Origin: Roseovarius gahaiensis
Lineage (GTDB): Bacteria; Pseudomonadota; Alphaproteobacteria; Rhodobacterales; Rhodobacteraceae
DNA: 59,309 nt
Reading direction: 5' to 3'
Assembly: GCF_011601345.1 (NCBI RefSeq)
Contig: NZ_JAAORB010000014.1
Location: 1-59,309 of the forward strand
The position numbers were made by a program, and so were the translations under genes. Positions 51,577 to 59,309 of this stretch are shown here, one piece after another. The notes beneath the pieces were generated by a model that was not told the origin of the DNA, searched no databases, and worked only from the letters and a program-made list of their open reading frames with translations. Numbering within the stretch: position 1 is the first letter of the stretch; every line of letters begins with the position of its first letter.

Positions 51577-53832
51577 TCAGCGGCGCTTGCGCTCGATCTT
51601 GCGCTTGGTCTTGGCAGCTTTGTGTTTCGCCTGTGCCTGTTTGCGGCGCGGGGGGCTGCCGCGTCCACGCGACCCGCCTTTCGGCAGGGTCTTGCCGTCG
51701 ATGCTGACCAGTTCCAGCGCGATCCCGCCCGTCACCGGCGCGGCCTGCGACAGTTTGACTGTCACCCGTTGGCCAAGGGCGATGGTCAGCCCGGTGTCCG
51801 AGCCCATCAGCGTGCCGGCGTCGCGGTCGAAATGGAAAAACTCGCGCCCAAGGCTGCGCACCGGGATCAGCCCGTCGGCCCCGGTTTCATCCAGCCGCAC
51901 GAACGCGCCGAACTTGGCGATGCCGTTGATCCGTCCGGTGAATTCCTCGCCCACGCGTTCCGACAGGAAGGCGGCAAGGTAGCGGTCGTTGGTGTCGCGC
52001 TCGGCGGTCATCGACCGGCGCTCGGTGTCCGAGATATGCTGCGCCGTGTTATCCAGCCGTTCAATGTCTTGGGGGCGTAACCCGTCATCGCCCCAGCCAT
52101 GCGCCGAAATCAGCGCGCGATGCACCACCAGATCGGCATAGCGCCGAATGGGCGAGGTGAAATGCGCATAGGCCTGCAAGGCCAGCCCGAAATGCCCAAA
52201 ATTGCTGGGGGCGTAATAGGCCTGTGTCATGGCGCGCAGCGTCGATATGTTGATGACTTCGGCGTGATCGGTATCCCCCGCCGCATTCAAAAGCGCATTG
52301 AGATGTGCAGTTTTCAGAACCTGACCCTTGGCCAGCGTCAGGCCCGCGGCCTCGGCCACGTCACGCAGGGTTTCCAGTTTTTCCGGCGATGGTTCTTCGT
52401 GAACCCGGAACAACAGGGGGGATTTCTTGGCGATCAGGGTTTCGGCGGCGGCCACATTGGCCAGCACCATGCATTCCTCGATCAGTTTGTGCGCGTCCAG
52501 CCGTTCGGTAAAATTGACCGACAGCACTTTGCCCTCGTCGCTCAGCACCACCTTGCGTTCCGGCAAATCCAGATTCAGTGGCTGGCGGCGTTTGCGGGCG
52601 CTTTCAAGCGCGGCATAGGCGGCATACAGCGGGCGGATCACGTCCTCCATCAGCGGGCCGCACTTGTCGTCGGGCGCGCCGTCGATCGCCGCTTGCACCT
52701 GCTGGTAATTCAACGACGCGGCCGAGCGCATCAGCCCGCGCACGAAATAATGCCCGATCTTGTCGCCTTGTGCGTTGATCTGCATGCGCAGCGCAAGGCA
52801 GGCGCGCGGCACGCCTTCGTGCAGGGAACACAGATCGCCTGACAAACGGTCGGGCAGCATCGGCACCACACGGTCCGGGAAATAGCTGGAATTGCCACGC
52901 TTGCGCGCCTCGCCGTCCAGCGCGCTGCCGGGGGTCACGTAATGGGCGACATCGGCAATCGCCACCCAGATCACATGCCCGCCGTCGTTCTTGGGGTCGT
53001 CATCGGCATGCGCCCAGACCGCATCGTCGTGGTCGCGGGCATCCCACGGGTCGATGGTGACAAGGGGCAGATCGCGCAGGTCTTCGCGGCCCTTGAGGCC
53101 TGCGGGCTTCATGCGGTCGGCCTCGGCGATCACATCGTCGGGGAATTCATCGGGAATGCCGTGCTGGTGAATGGCAATCAGCGACACCGCCTTGGGGGCA
53201 GACGGGTCGCCCAGACGTTCAAGGATACGCGCACGCGGCAGGCCCATGCGACCCTTGGGCCCGGATTGTTCGGCCTCGACCAGCTCGCCATCCTTGGCAC
53301 CGCCGGTGGCATCAGAGGGCACATGCCATTCCTTGCCGTCGCCTTTGTCGATGGGCACGATCCGCCCGCCTTCTTCGCGTTTGCGGAAAATGCCCAGCAC
53401 CTTGCGGGGGTTGGTGCCGATCCGGCGGATCAGGCGGGCGTCGTAATGGTGATCCTCGCCCTTCACTTCTTGCAGGCGGGCCAGAATGCGGTCGCCCTCG
53501 CCCAAGGCCGGATCGCTGGCGCGTGGGATCAGCAGAACGACGGGTTCCACCCCTTCGCCGTGCCATTCCAGTGGCTTGGCCAGCAATTCACCATCCGATG
53601 TCTGACCAGATACCTGCAAAACACTGACCGGCGGCAGCTTTTCGGGGTCGCGATAGGTTTTCTTGCGCTTTTCCAGATGCCCTTCGGCCTCAAGCTCTTT
53701 GAGCACACGTTTCAGATCGATCCGCGCAGCGCCCTTGATGCCAAAGGCCTTGGCGATGTCGCGTTTCGAGGTGAGGGTCGGGTTATCGGAAATCCATTGC
53801 AGGATTTCGTCTTTGGACGGCATCTGGCTCAT
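51577..53832 (-). CDS. rnr: Ribonuclease R
   Basis: A processive 3'-5' exoribonuclease for structured RNA. The 751-residue protein has N-terminal cold-shock/helix-turn-helix elements and the RNB domain with the catalytic Asp cluster TIDPWDARDHDDAVWAH. The S1 domain near the C-terminus is FTGRINGIAKFGAFVRLDETGADGLIPVRSLG. The C-terminal tail is Lys/Arg-rich (ending KRKIERKRR). The palindromic repeat at 53908 lies just upstream of the gene. Confidence 0.96.
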   Translation of the reverse strand: MSQMPSKDEILQWISDNPTLTSKRDIAKAFGIKGAARIDLKRVLKELEAEGHLEKRKKTYRDPEKLPPVSVLQVSGQTSDGELLAKPLEWHGEGVEPVVLLIPRASDPALGEGDRILARLQEVKGEDHHYDARLIRRIGTNPRKVLGIFRKREEGGRIVPIDKGDGKEWHVPSDATGGAKDGELVEAEQSGPKGRMGLPRARILERLGDPSAPKAVSLIAIHQHGIPDEFPDDVIAEADRMKPAGLKGREDLRDLPLVTIDPWDARDHDDAVWAHADDDPKNDGGHVIWVAIADVAHYVTPGSALDGEARKRGNSSYFPDRVVPMLPDRLSGDLCSLHEGVPRACLALRMQINAQGDKIGHYFVRGLMRSAASLNYQQVQAAIDGAPDDKCGPLMEDVIRPLYAAYAALESARKRRQPLNLDLPERKVVLSDEGKVLSVNFTERLDAHKLIEECMVLANVAAAETLIAKKSPLLFRVHEEPSPEKLETLRDVAEAAGLTLAKGQVLKTAHLNALLNAAGDTDHAEVINISTLRAMTQAYYAPSNFGHFGLALQAYAHFTSPIRRYADLVVHRALISAHGWGDDGLRPQDIERLDNTAQHISDTERRSMTAERDTNDRYLAAFLSERVGEEFTGRINGIAKFGAFVRLDETGADGLIPVRSLGREFFHFDRDAGTLMGSDTGLTIALGQRVTVKLSQAAPVTGGIALELVSIDGKTLPKGGSRGRGSPPRRKQAQAKHKAAKTKRKIERKRR

Positions 53833-53907
53833 GCGCGTGCCCTAGCACGAATACAAATCGTGTGCCATGTCGGAAAACACCCGCATCGCAGGATCGTGCG
53901 CTTCTTC

Positions 53908-53966
53908 TGTTCATAAATATCCCGGGGGAGGCGCCGCATCGCGGCGGCGGGGGCAGCGCCCCCTGC
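53908..53966. repeat. Intergenic GC-rich palindromic repeat, copy 2
   Basis: This contains tgttcataaatatcccgggg followed by gggggcagcgcccc, the same order and near the same spacing as the repeat at 18991-19050. It lies between rnr and the DUF2064 gene stop, i.e. at the 3' end of the dapE-GNAT-DUF2064 operon. Both copies sit at 3' ends of genes. Confidence 0.7.
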
Positions 53967-53990
53967 AACAGCGATTTCAGGTGACCCCGC

Positions 53991-54572
53991 TCAGGGCAGA
54001 TCGGCGGCGCTGTCCACGTCGTTCAGCGTGTCGGTCAGCCCGATGCGCAGGCCCGGCAGGCTGGCGATACTGTCGGCCAGCGTGTGCTCGCTTGACCAGC
54101 GCACGTCGCGGAACAAACCGGCGGGCGGCGGGGCGGTGCGTTTCATCCCAACCAGCCAAAAACCCCCATCCGGGGCCGGGCCAAACACCGCGTCATTGGC
54201 CCCTAGCATGGCAAAGGCCCGCGCCACATGCGCCGGGCCAAGGCCGGGGATATCGCCGCCCACGATACAGACCGGGCCGGGTGGCAGAATGCGCAGAAGG
54301 CGGCCCATCCGATCGCCCAGATCGCCGGGCCCTTGCGCGATGCGCGGCAGATGCGCGGGCCAGACCCGACTGCGTAGCCCGGCCTGATCAGGCGCTACGG
54401 CCAGCACCAGATGCCAGCGCGGATCGTCCAGCCGCCGCAGCAGCCCGGCCACCTGATGGCGAAACCACCACGCCGCGTTTGTCATGCCGATATCGCGGCC
54501 CAGCCGGGTTTTGACCCGGCCGGGTTTTGGCTCTTTCACCATCACGACAAGCTGGCGGCGTGCGGGTGTCAA
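53991..54572 (-). CDS. DUF2064/TIGR04282-type glycosyltransferase
   Basis: A 193-residue GT-A-like nucleotidyl/glycosyl transferase. The N-terminus VVMVKEPKPGRVKTRLGRDIG is characteristic, as are CIVGGDIPGLGPAHV and DAVFGPAPDGGFWLVGMKR. Some relatives are linked to arsenosugar synthesis, but no arsenic genes are nearby. It overlaps the GNAT gene by 4 bases. Confidence 0.88.
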   Translation of the reverse strand: MTPARRQLVVMVKEPKPGRVKTRLGRDIGMTNAAWWFRHQVAGLLRRLDDPRWHLVLAVAPDQAGLRSRVWPAHLPRIAQGPGDLGDRMGRLLRILPPGPVCIVGGDIPGLGPAHVARAFAMLGANDAVFGPAPDGGFWLVGMKRTAPPPAGLFRDVRWSSEHTLADSIASLPGLRIGLTDTLNDVDSAADLP

Positions 54573-54991
54573 AGCGCGCGCTCCATGTCGCGATGCGGAA
54601 TGCCGGCGTCAAGATACTCTGGCCCGAAGGCGCGAAACCCCAGTTTTTCATAAAATCCGATGGCATGGGTTTGTGACCCAAGGCGCGCGCAGGTGATCCC
54701 CGGCTGTTGCGCTGCATGGGCAAGGCAAGCGCGGATCAGCCCCGCGCCAAGCCCCGTGCCGCGCATCTTTGGCAGAACGCAAACTCGGCCAATCTTGGCG
54801 ATATCGCCCTTGTAAAGGATGCGGGCACAGCCCATCGGTTGCCCGTCTTGTCGTGCAAGAATATGGCTGGCCTGATCGTCAAGCCCGTCTTGTTCTTCGG
54901 CCATGCTGACGCCTTGTTCGCGGATGAACACCGCCGCGCGCAGCGCCAGACAGGCGGCGATGTCATCTGTCGGGCCGATATCCGTGGTCAT
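54569..54991 (-). CDS. GNAT family N-acetyltransferase (ElaA-like)
   Basis: A 140-residue acetyltransferase. [21 protein letters not shown] at the start, then [27 protein letters not shown] (acetyl-CoA-binding motif) and [26 protein letters not shown], fit the ElaA/GNAT group. It is coupled to dapE and the DUF2064 gene by 4-base overlaps. Confidence 0.88.
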   Translation of the reverse strand: MTTDIGPTDDIAACLALRAAVFIREQGVSMAEEQDGLDDQASHILARQDGQPMGCARILYKGDIAKIGRVCVLPKMRGTGLGAGLIRACLAHAAQQPGITCARLGSQTHAIGFYEKLGFRAFGPEYLDAGIPHRDMERAL

Positions 54992-56142
54992 GCGAAATAG
55001 TCGTGCAAAATGCGCGTGTAGATGTCTTTCAGGCGCGGGATCAGGGCGACTTCGACCCGTTCATCGACCTGATGCATCGTGCGCCCGACAAGGCCGAACT
55101 CGACCACCGGGCAGTGATCCTTGACGAACCGCGCGTCAGATGTGCCGCCGGTCGTGGACAGTGCGGGCGTCAGGCCGGTTTCGGCCTGCACGGCGTGCGC
55201 GACCAGATCCGACAAGGGCCCCGGCGGGGTCAGGAAACTTTCGCCCGAGACTTTAACCGACATCTCGCCCGCGATACCGAATTCCTGTGCGACGTTGTCC
55301 AGTTCCGATTGCAACCAGTTGATCAGCGTGGCGCTGTCATGGGCATCGTTGAACCGGATGTTCACCGTGGCCCGGCATTGCGCGGGGATCACGTTGGTGG
55401 CCGGATTGCCGGTGTCGATGGTCACCACGGCCAGTGTCGAGGGGTCGAAATGGTCGGTGCCGTCGTCCAGCGTGTGGCTGGACAGGCGGTCCATCAGCCG
55501 CGCCATGGCAGGCAGGGGGTTGCGGGCGCGGTGCGGATAGGCAGCGTGGCCCTGTTCGCCGGTCAGGGTGACCCATGCCGTCAGTGACCCGCGCCGCCCG
55601 ATCTTGATCATCTCGCCCAGAGTGTCGGGGCAGGTGGGTTCGCCCACAAGGCAGGCATCCATTGCCTCGCCCTGATCGGCCATCCAATCCAGCAGGGCGG
55701 CGGTGCCGTCTATGGCGTCGCCTTCCTCATCCCCGGTGATGGTCAGGATCAACGCGCCGTTTTCGGGCGGAGTGTTGGTGACAAAATCAATGGCCGCCGC
55801 CACAAAAGCCGCAACGCCCGATTTCATGTCGGTTGCGCCGCGGCCCCACAAAAAGCCGTCTTTCTGGTCAGCGCCGAACGGCGGCACTGTCCACGCCGCC
55901 TTGTCGCCAAGCGGTACGACATCGGTATGGCCATTGAAGCCAAAGGTTTTCGCCGCGTCCTTGCGGCCCCATCTTGCGAACAGATTGCTGACCTCGCCGC
56001 GATCGACGCGGGTGCATTCAAACCCCGCGGCGCGCAGGCGCTCCTCAAGCAACACAAGTGCGCCGCCCTCGTCGGGTGTGACCGACGGGCAGCGAACCAG
56101 TTCGGCGGTCAGGGCGATAGGGTCTGTGACAGAGTGGGGCAT
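54988..56142 (-). CDS. dapE: Succinyl-diaminopimelate desuccinylase
   Basis: Zinc-dependent removal of succinate in the lysine/diaminopimelate pathway, feeding the peptidoglycan peptide. The 384-residue protein has the M20-family ligands [27 protein letters not shown] and [12 protein letters not shown]. The start is 56142 ([20 protein letters not shown]); the frame continues to 56235 without clear signals. First gene of the dapE-GNAT-DUF2064 group. Confidence 0.95.
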   Translation of the reverse strand: MPHSVTDPIALTAELVRCPSVTPDEGGALVLLEERLRAAGFECTRVDRGEVSNLFARWGRKDAAKTFGFNGHTDVVPLGDKAAWTVPPFGADQKDGFLWGRGATDMKSGVAAFVAAAIDFVTNTPPENGALILTITGDEEGDAIDGTAALLDWMADQGEAMDACLVGEPTCPDTLGEMIKIGRRGSLTAWVTLTGEQGHAAYPHRARNPLPAMARLMDRLSSHTLDDGTDHFDPSTLAVVTIDTGNPATNVIPAQCRATVNIRFNDAHDSATLINWLQSELDNVAQEFGIAGEMSVKVSGESFLTPPGPLSDLVAHAVQAETGLTPALSTTGGTSDARFVKDHCPVVEFGLVGRTMHQVDERVEVALIPRLKDIYTRILHDYFA

Positions 56143-56459
56143 TGGGGCCTCGGCGCGGTTGGCGATCAAATCTTTGGGCTTGCCTAGCGCGCTTTGCGGG
56201 CAAGCGCAAATACCACAAGATGAAGGGCACCGCATAAGCCACTGGCGAAACAGGCTTAACAGCGCTGCGTGATTGTGTTAATTCTTGGGTAATAATAACC
56301 CGAGGCAGGGCAAAAGACAGCAGGACCGAAAAGGCCTGCGCGCAATCGAGCGGACATCAACGCAATGTCCATCCATAGTGTCAGTGGCATCAGTGCCGGT
56401 GACATCTGACGCGCTGCGCTTTTGCGCTGTCCCGCATTAATGAGTGTTGGGCAGACGAT
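56143..56459. other. Intergenic region upstream of the choice-of-anchor L / Hint gene
   Basis: 317 bases between divergent genes. A hairpin CTTGGGT-AATAATA-ACCCGAG (56284-56104 region, i.e. 56284-56304) forms a 7-bp stem with one wobble and could be an operator. No convincing -10/-35 pair for the plus-strand gene was found. The rest shows nothing recognisable. Confidence 0.5.
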
Positions 56460-58064
56460 ATGGTGACACCTGCAGACCTTCCGATCAACACATCGGCCAG
56501 CGCAATCGACATGGCCGAGGCGATTTTCGGCGACGGTGTCACGGTCGTCAACGCCTCCTACACAGGGGCGACTGGATCGTCGGGGATTTACAGCAACGCA
56601 GACAGTATTGCCCCCGGTGTGACCCCATCCGATAGCGGCGTCATCCTGTCGACGGGCAATGCCGGGGATATCACCAATTCGACCCCGCCCAGCTGGGCGT
56701 GGTGGCTTCAGAACAATTCAAACCAGAACACCAATACGTCAACGGACACCTCGGGTCTGGACAATGATCCGCTGTTCAATGCCGCCGCGGGCACCAATAC
56801 TTATGATGCCTCATTTATGGATGTTGATTTCATTCCCACCGGCGACACGATGACCATGCAGTTCGTGTTCGCCTCCGAGGAGTTTCCCGAATATCAGACC
56901 GGGATTTATCAGGATTTCGTCGGTGTTTGGGTCAATGGCCAGCAGGTTGAATTGTCGGTTGGTGATGGCGATGCGGACCCCAACAATCTGAACGCCACGT
57001 CGAACGAAAACCTTTACGTCGATAACACAAACGACCAATACAACACCGAGATGGACGGGTTCACGGTGACCATGACCCTGACCATCCCGGTGGTGCCTGA
57101 TGATGTGAACTCGATCCGCATCGGGATCGCGGATGTCGTTGACAGCCAGTATGATTCCAACCTGTTGATTGCGGGCGACAGCGTCCAGACCACGCTGGTG
57201 GCGATGGATGATGCGACGACGCTGTATCCCGACGGGTCGAAAACCGTGGATCTGTTGGGCAATGACATCAACAATACCGGCGGCACACTGGCCATCACCC
57301 AGATCAATGGTCAGGACGTGGTGTCTGGCGATGTTGTCACGCTGGCCACAGGCCAGCAGGTGCAGGTCAATGGCGATGGCACGGTCACTTTGCTGGGCGA
57401 TGGTGAGATCGAGAACGTCAATTTCACCTACGAGGTCAGCAGCAGCACGGGGCAGAGCGATACAGGATTCGTCAATGTCGACTCAGTGCCGTGTTTCGTG
57501 GCGGGCACGTTGATCGATACGCCTGATGGCCGCGCACCGGTGGAAACGCTGGTGCCCGGCGATATGGTGATGACCAAAGACGATGGGCCACAACCCTTGC
57601 GCTGGATCGGGCGGCGCGATGTGCCTGCGCGTGGCAATTTCGCCCCTATCCGTATCGCTGCTGATACGTTTGGCCGCCATGACACGGTGTTGCTGTCACC
57701 GTTGCACCGGGTTTTGATCCGCGACAGTCTGGCCGATATTCTGTTTGGCGAACCCGAGGTTCTGGTGGCGGTCCGTGATCTTGTGAACGATCATAGCGTG
57801 CGGCGCATCGAAGGTGGGACCGTCAATTATGTGCATCTGCTGTTCGACCGGCATCAGGTGATCTATTCCGGCGGGTTGGAAACCGAGAGCTTTTTGCCCG
57901 GCCCGCAGACCACCAGCAGCTTCGAGGCAGAACTGGTTGCGGAAATCTGTGCCTTGTTCCCCGAGATCGACCCCGAAACCGGCCAAGGCTACAGCCCGGC
58001 GGCGCGCCGCTGCCTCAAACGGTTCGAGGCGCAGGTGTTCGTGCGCCGCGCGCGGGTGGCCTGA
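56460..58064 (+). CDS. Choice-of-anchor L / Hint-domain surface protein
   Basis: A 534-residue protein in three parts. Residues 1-250 are a choice-of-anchor L domain, starting LPINTSASAIDMAEAIFGDGVTVVNASYTG, with FVFASEEFPEY and IRIGIADVVDSQYDSNLLI. Residues about 250-340 are an Ig/cadherin-like segment (LYPDGSKTVDLLGNDINNTGG, then DGTVTLLGDGEIENVNFTYE). The Hint domain (about 342-525) has catalytic-looking Cys345 in VPCFVAGTLIDTPDG and His416 in LLSPLHRVLI. There is no signal peptide; type I secretion is likely. No clear ribosome-binding site was seen. An active Hint domain could cleave or attach the N-terminal part. Confidence 0.85.
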   Translation: MVTPADLPINTSASAIDMAEAIFGDGVTVVNASYTGATGSSGIYSNADSIAPGVTPSDSGVILSTGNAGDITNSTPPSWAWWLQNNSNQNTNTSTDTSGLDNDPLFNAAAGTNTYDASFMDVDFIPTGDTMTMQFVFASEEFPEYQTGIYQDFVGVWVNGQQVELSVGDGDADPNNLNATSNENLYVDNTNDQYNTEMDGFTVTMTLTIPVVPDDVNSIRIGIADVVDSQYDSNLLIAGDSVQTTLVAMDDATTLYPDGSKTVDLLGNDINNTGGTLAITQINGQDVVSGDVVTLATGQQVQVNGDGTVTLLGDGEIENVNFTYEVSSSTGQSDTGFVNVDSVPCFVAGTLIDTPDGRAPVETLVPGDMVMTKDDGPQPLRWIGRRDVPARGNFAPIRIAADTFGRHDTVLLSPLHRVLIRDSLADILFGEPEVLVAVRDLVNDHSVRRIEGGTVNYVHLLFDRHQVIYSGGLETESFLPGPQTTSSFEAELVAEICALFPEIDPETGQGYSPAARRCLKRFEAQVFVRRARVA

Positions 58065-58067
58065 GCC

Positions 58068-59171
58068 ATGGGCTGGGTCGCCATCGCCGATCACCGTGGC
58101 GGCCGGTTTGCCGCGAATGGCTTGGTGCCGCATGCGGGACAGGTGACGCCAAGCGCGGCTGTGGCGGTTGACGAGACCCGCCTGATGCCGCGCGGCACAT
58201 TGCTGTTGGAAACCTGCCTGTCCCCCGACGGGCGGCCACAAACCTTGTTATCGTTTCAACGCAACCATCCTTGGCCGGGAAGTTTTTCGTTGCGCGCATT
58301 GCCCGGCGGCGGGATCGTTTTGGTGGAAGCCCAAGGCGACGATATCCGCCATGCGACCTTGCCGCACAACCCCGAAGGGCGGCTTGATACGGTGCGCTTG
58401 ACCTATTCTTGGGATGCTCGGGCACAATGGGGGCAATTGACGCTGGAGCGACCTGAAAGCGGTGTGATCCATTCGATCACTTTGCCGCCACCGCATCCGA
58501 TGGTGATGGCGGAAATCGCCGCGATTTCGACCAACCCGCGCAGTCGCGAGATGGATCGCGATGTGGCCTTTTTTGCCGTGTCCGACGCGATAGAGCCCGT
58601 GGGCCCTATGCCGACACTGACTAGCCGGGTGCCGATCGCCACAACCATGGGAGACCGCGATGCCGCCAGTCTGCGCCGGGGCGATGTGGTGATGACCGAT
58701 GCAGGTGCGGCGGTTCCGGTGTTGCGCCGGGTGTCGCGCACGGTGCCGGCCTTGGGCAGTTTCCGCCCTGTGCGCCTGCGCGCGCCCTATTTCGGGCTGC
58801 AACGCGATATCGTGGTTGCCCCCCAGCAGCGATTGGTGATCGGCGGTAGCGAAGTTGAATATATGTTTGGCCGCGAAGCTGTGCTGGTGCCCGCGCAATA
58901 TTTGGTCAATGGCGTGTCCGCGTTTTATGCCAGCGGGCCGGATCTGGTGACCTATACACATCTGTTGTTGCCCGGACACGAGGCAATCATGGCGGCGGGC
59001 TGTGCCGTGGAAAGCCTGTATGTGGGCCGTTTGCGGCGCAAGCCCGAGCATCTGGCCTGTTCGGTTCTGGCACAGTTTGACCGAGCGCGGCTGCCGGAAC
59101 ACGCCAAGCCGGTCTGGCCGGTGCTGAAACCCTTTGAGGCGATCACGCTGGCGATGGAGCGGGCCGCCTGA
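58068..59171 (+). CDS. Hint-like protein lacking both catalytic residues
   Basis: A 367-residue protein starting 3 bases after the previous gene. Residues 1-180 are a beta-rich region (TLLLETCLSPDGRPQTLLSF, SFSLRALPGGG) possibly of LamG/concanavalin type. Residues 183-340 align with Hint domains: LRRGDVVMTDAGAAVPV, APQQRLVIGG, EAVLVPAQYLVNG, TYTHLLLPGHEAIMAAGCAVESLYVG. The Cys of block A is Thr183 and the block B His is Gln254, so self-cleavage is not expected. It may be a structural partner or substrate of the neighbouring Hint protein. Confidence 0.75.
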   Translation: MGWVAIADHRGGRFAANGLVPHAGQVTPSAAVAVDETRLMPRGTLLLETCLSPDGRPQTLLSFQRNHPWPGSFSLRALPGGGIVLVEAQGDDIRHATLPHNPEGRLDTVRLTYSWDARAQWGQLTLERPESGVIHSITLPPPHPMVMAEIAAISTNPRSREMDRDVAFFAVSDAIEPVGPMPTLTSRVPIATTMGDRDAASLRRGDVVMTDAGAAVPVLRRVSRTVPALGSFRPVRLRAPYFGLQRDIVVAPQQRLVIGGSEVEYMFGREAVLVPAQYLVNGVSAFYASGPDLVTYTHLLLPGHEAIMAAGCAVESLYVGRLRRKPEHLACSVLAQFDRARLPEHAKPVWPVLKPFEAITLAMERAA

Positions 59172-59233
59172 CGACGCCATGCGCGGGGCTGCTTGTCGCG
59201 CCCTTGCGTGCGCGCCGCGCCAGAGCGGGGTGT

Positions 59234-59309
59234 CTAGAGCGTGTCGCGTTTAATCGGTTTTGTATCCTGCTGCCTTGAAGAAGTTGTAGCATTCCTCGTC
59301 GGTGAAGAG
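59234..59309 (-). mobile_element. IS630-type insertion sequence, partial, with transposase 3' end
   Basis: TA at 59235-59236 is followed by the terminal repeat GAGCGTGTCGC (59237-59247). On the minus strand a coding end LFTDEECYNFFKAAGYKTD-stop is read (59309-59250); the pattern EECxNFFxAAGY is that of the C-terminus of IS630-family transposases. The element continues beyond the window. Its terminal repeat is the inverse of the one at 62-72. Confidence 0.7.

Overview
The window looks like chromosomal DNA of an alphaproteobacterium of the Rhodobacteraceae (roseobacter type). The sequence is GC-rich and gene-dense. Families that are typical of this group occur throughout: DUF2125, DUF2948, UPF0262, several Hint-domain proteins, and an F1 ATP synthase operon (atpHAGDC) with no F0 genes beside it. 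Most genes are housekeeping genes in short, overlapping operons. No CRISPR array, prophage, conjugation module or recognisable defence island was seen.

Layout. 1-75 is the end of an insertion sequence whose terminal repeat reappears, inverted, at 59237-59309, where the 3' end of an IS630-type transposase is visible; the window is therefore bounded by two ends of what looks like the same IS family. 76-1899 is a less GC-rich, poorly coding stretch carrying a 34-bp tandem repeat and one membrane diguanylate cyclase. 1900-8451 (minus strand) is the cell-shape cluster mreB-mreC-mreD-mrdA-rodA followed by ghrA. A tRNA-Thr(GGT) and a 52-residue ORF precede murA. 8915-14160 (plus) runs murA, DUF2948, hisD, UPF0262, a low-molecular-weight-phosphatase-like gene, an NTF2-like gene and a GNAT gene. 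Next come a Hint protein, rpsD with a clear promoter and terminator, hisC-tyrA and an extensin-like lipoprotein.

20736-23767 encodes a two-gene MotA/ExbB-like plus MotB/OmpA-like stator pair. Its second protein has a very long predicted coiled-coil stalk. The pair converges on an M23 peptidase gene and clpA. 27216-28793 holds gloB and a methyltransferase gene, divergently arranged. 28877-34721 is a five-gene salvage operon: a BMP-family binding protein, a double ABC ATPase, two permeases and a cytosine-deaminase-like amidohydrolase. After vanZ-like and atpHAGDC come an SDR, an H-type lectin, prs, an isomerase and a hydrolase. The minus-strand operons ribF-ycgN-ltaE, argB-ferredoxin-sixA, EamA, a lytic transglycosylase, rnr, and dapE-GNAT-DUF2064 follow. 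The right end has two more Hint proteins, one fused to a choice-of-anchor L domain and one that has lost both catalytic Hint residues.

The items most worth following up are the long-stalk stator pair, the catalytically dead Hint protein beside an active-looking one, the amidohydrolase with Cys in place of the CodA Asp-314 equivalent, and the IS ends bounding the window.
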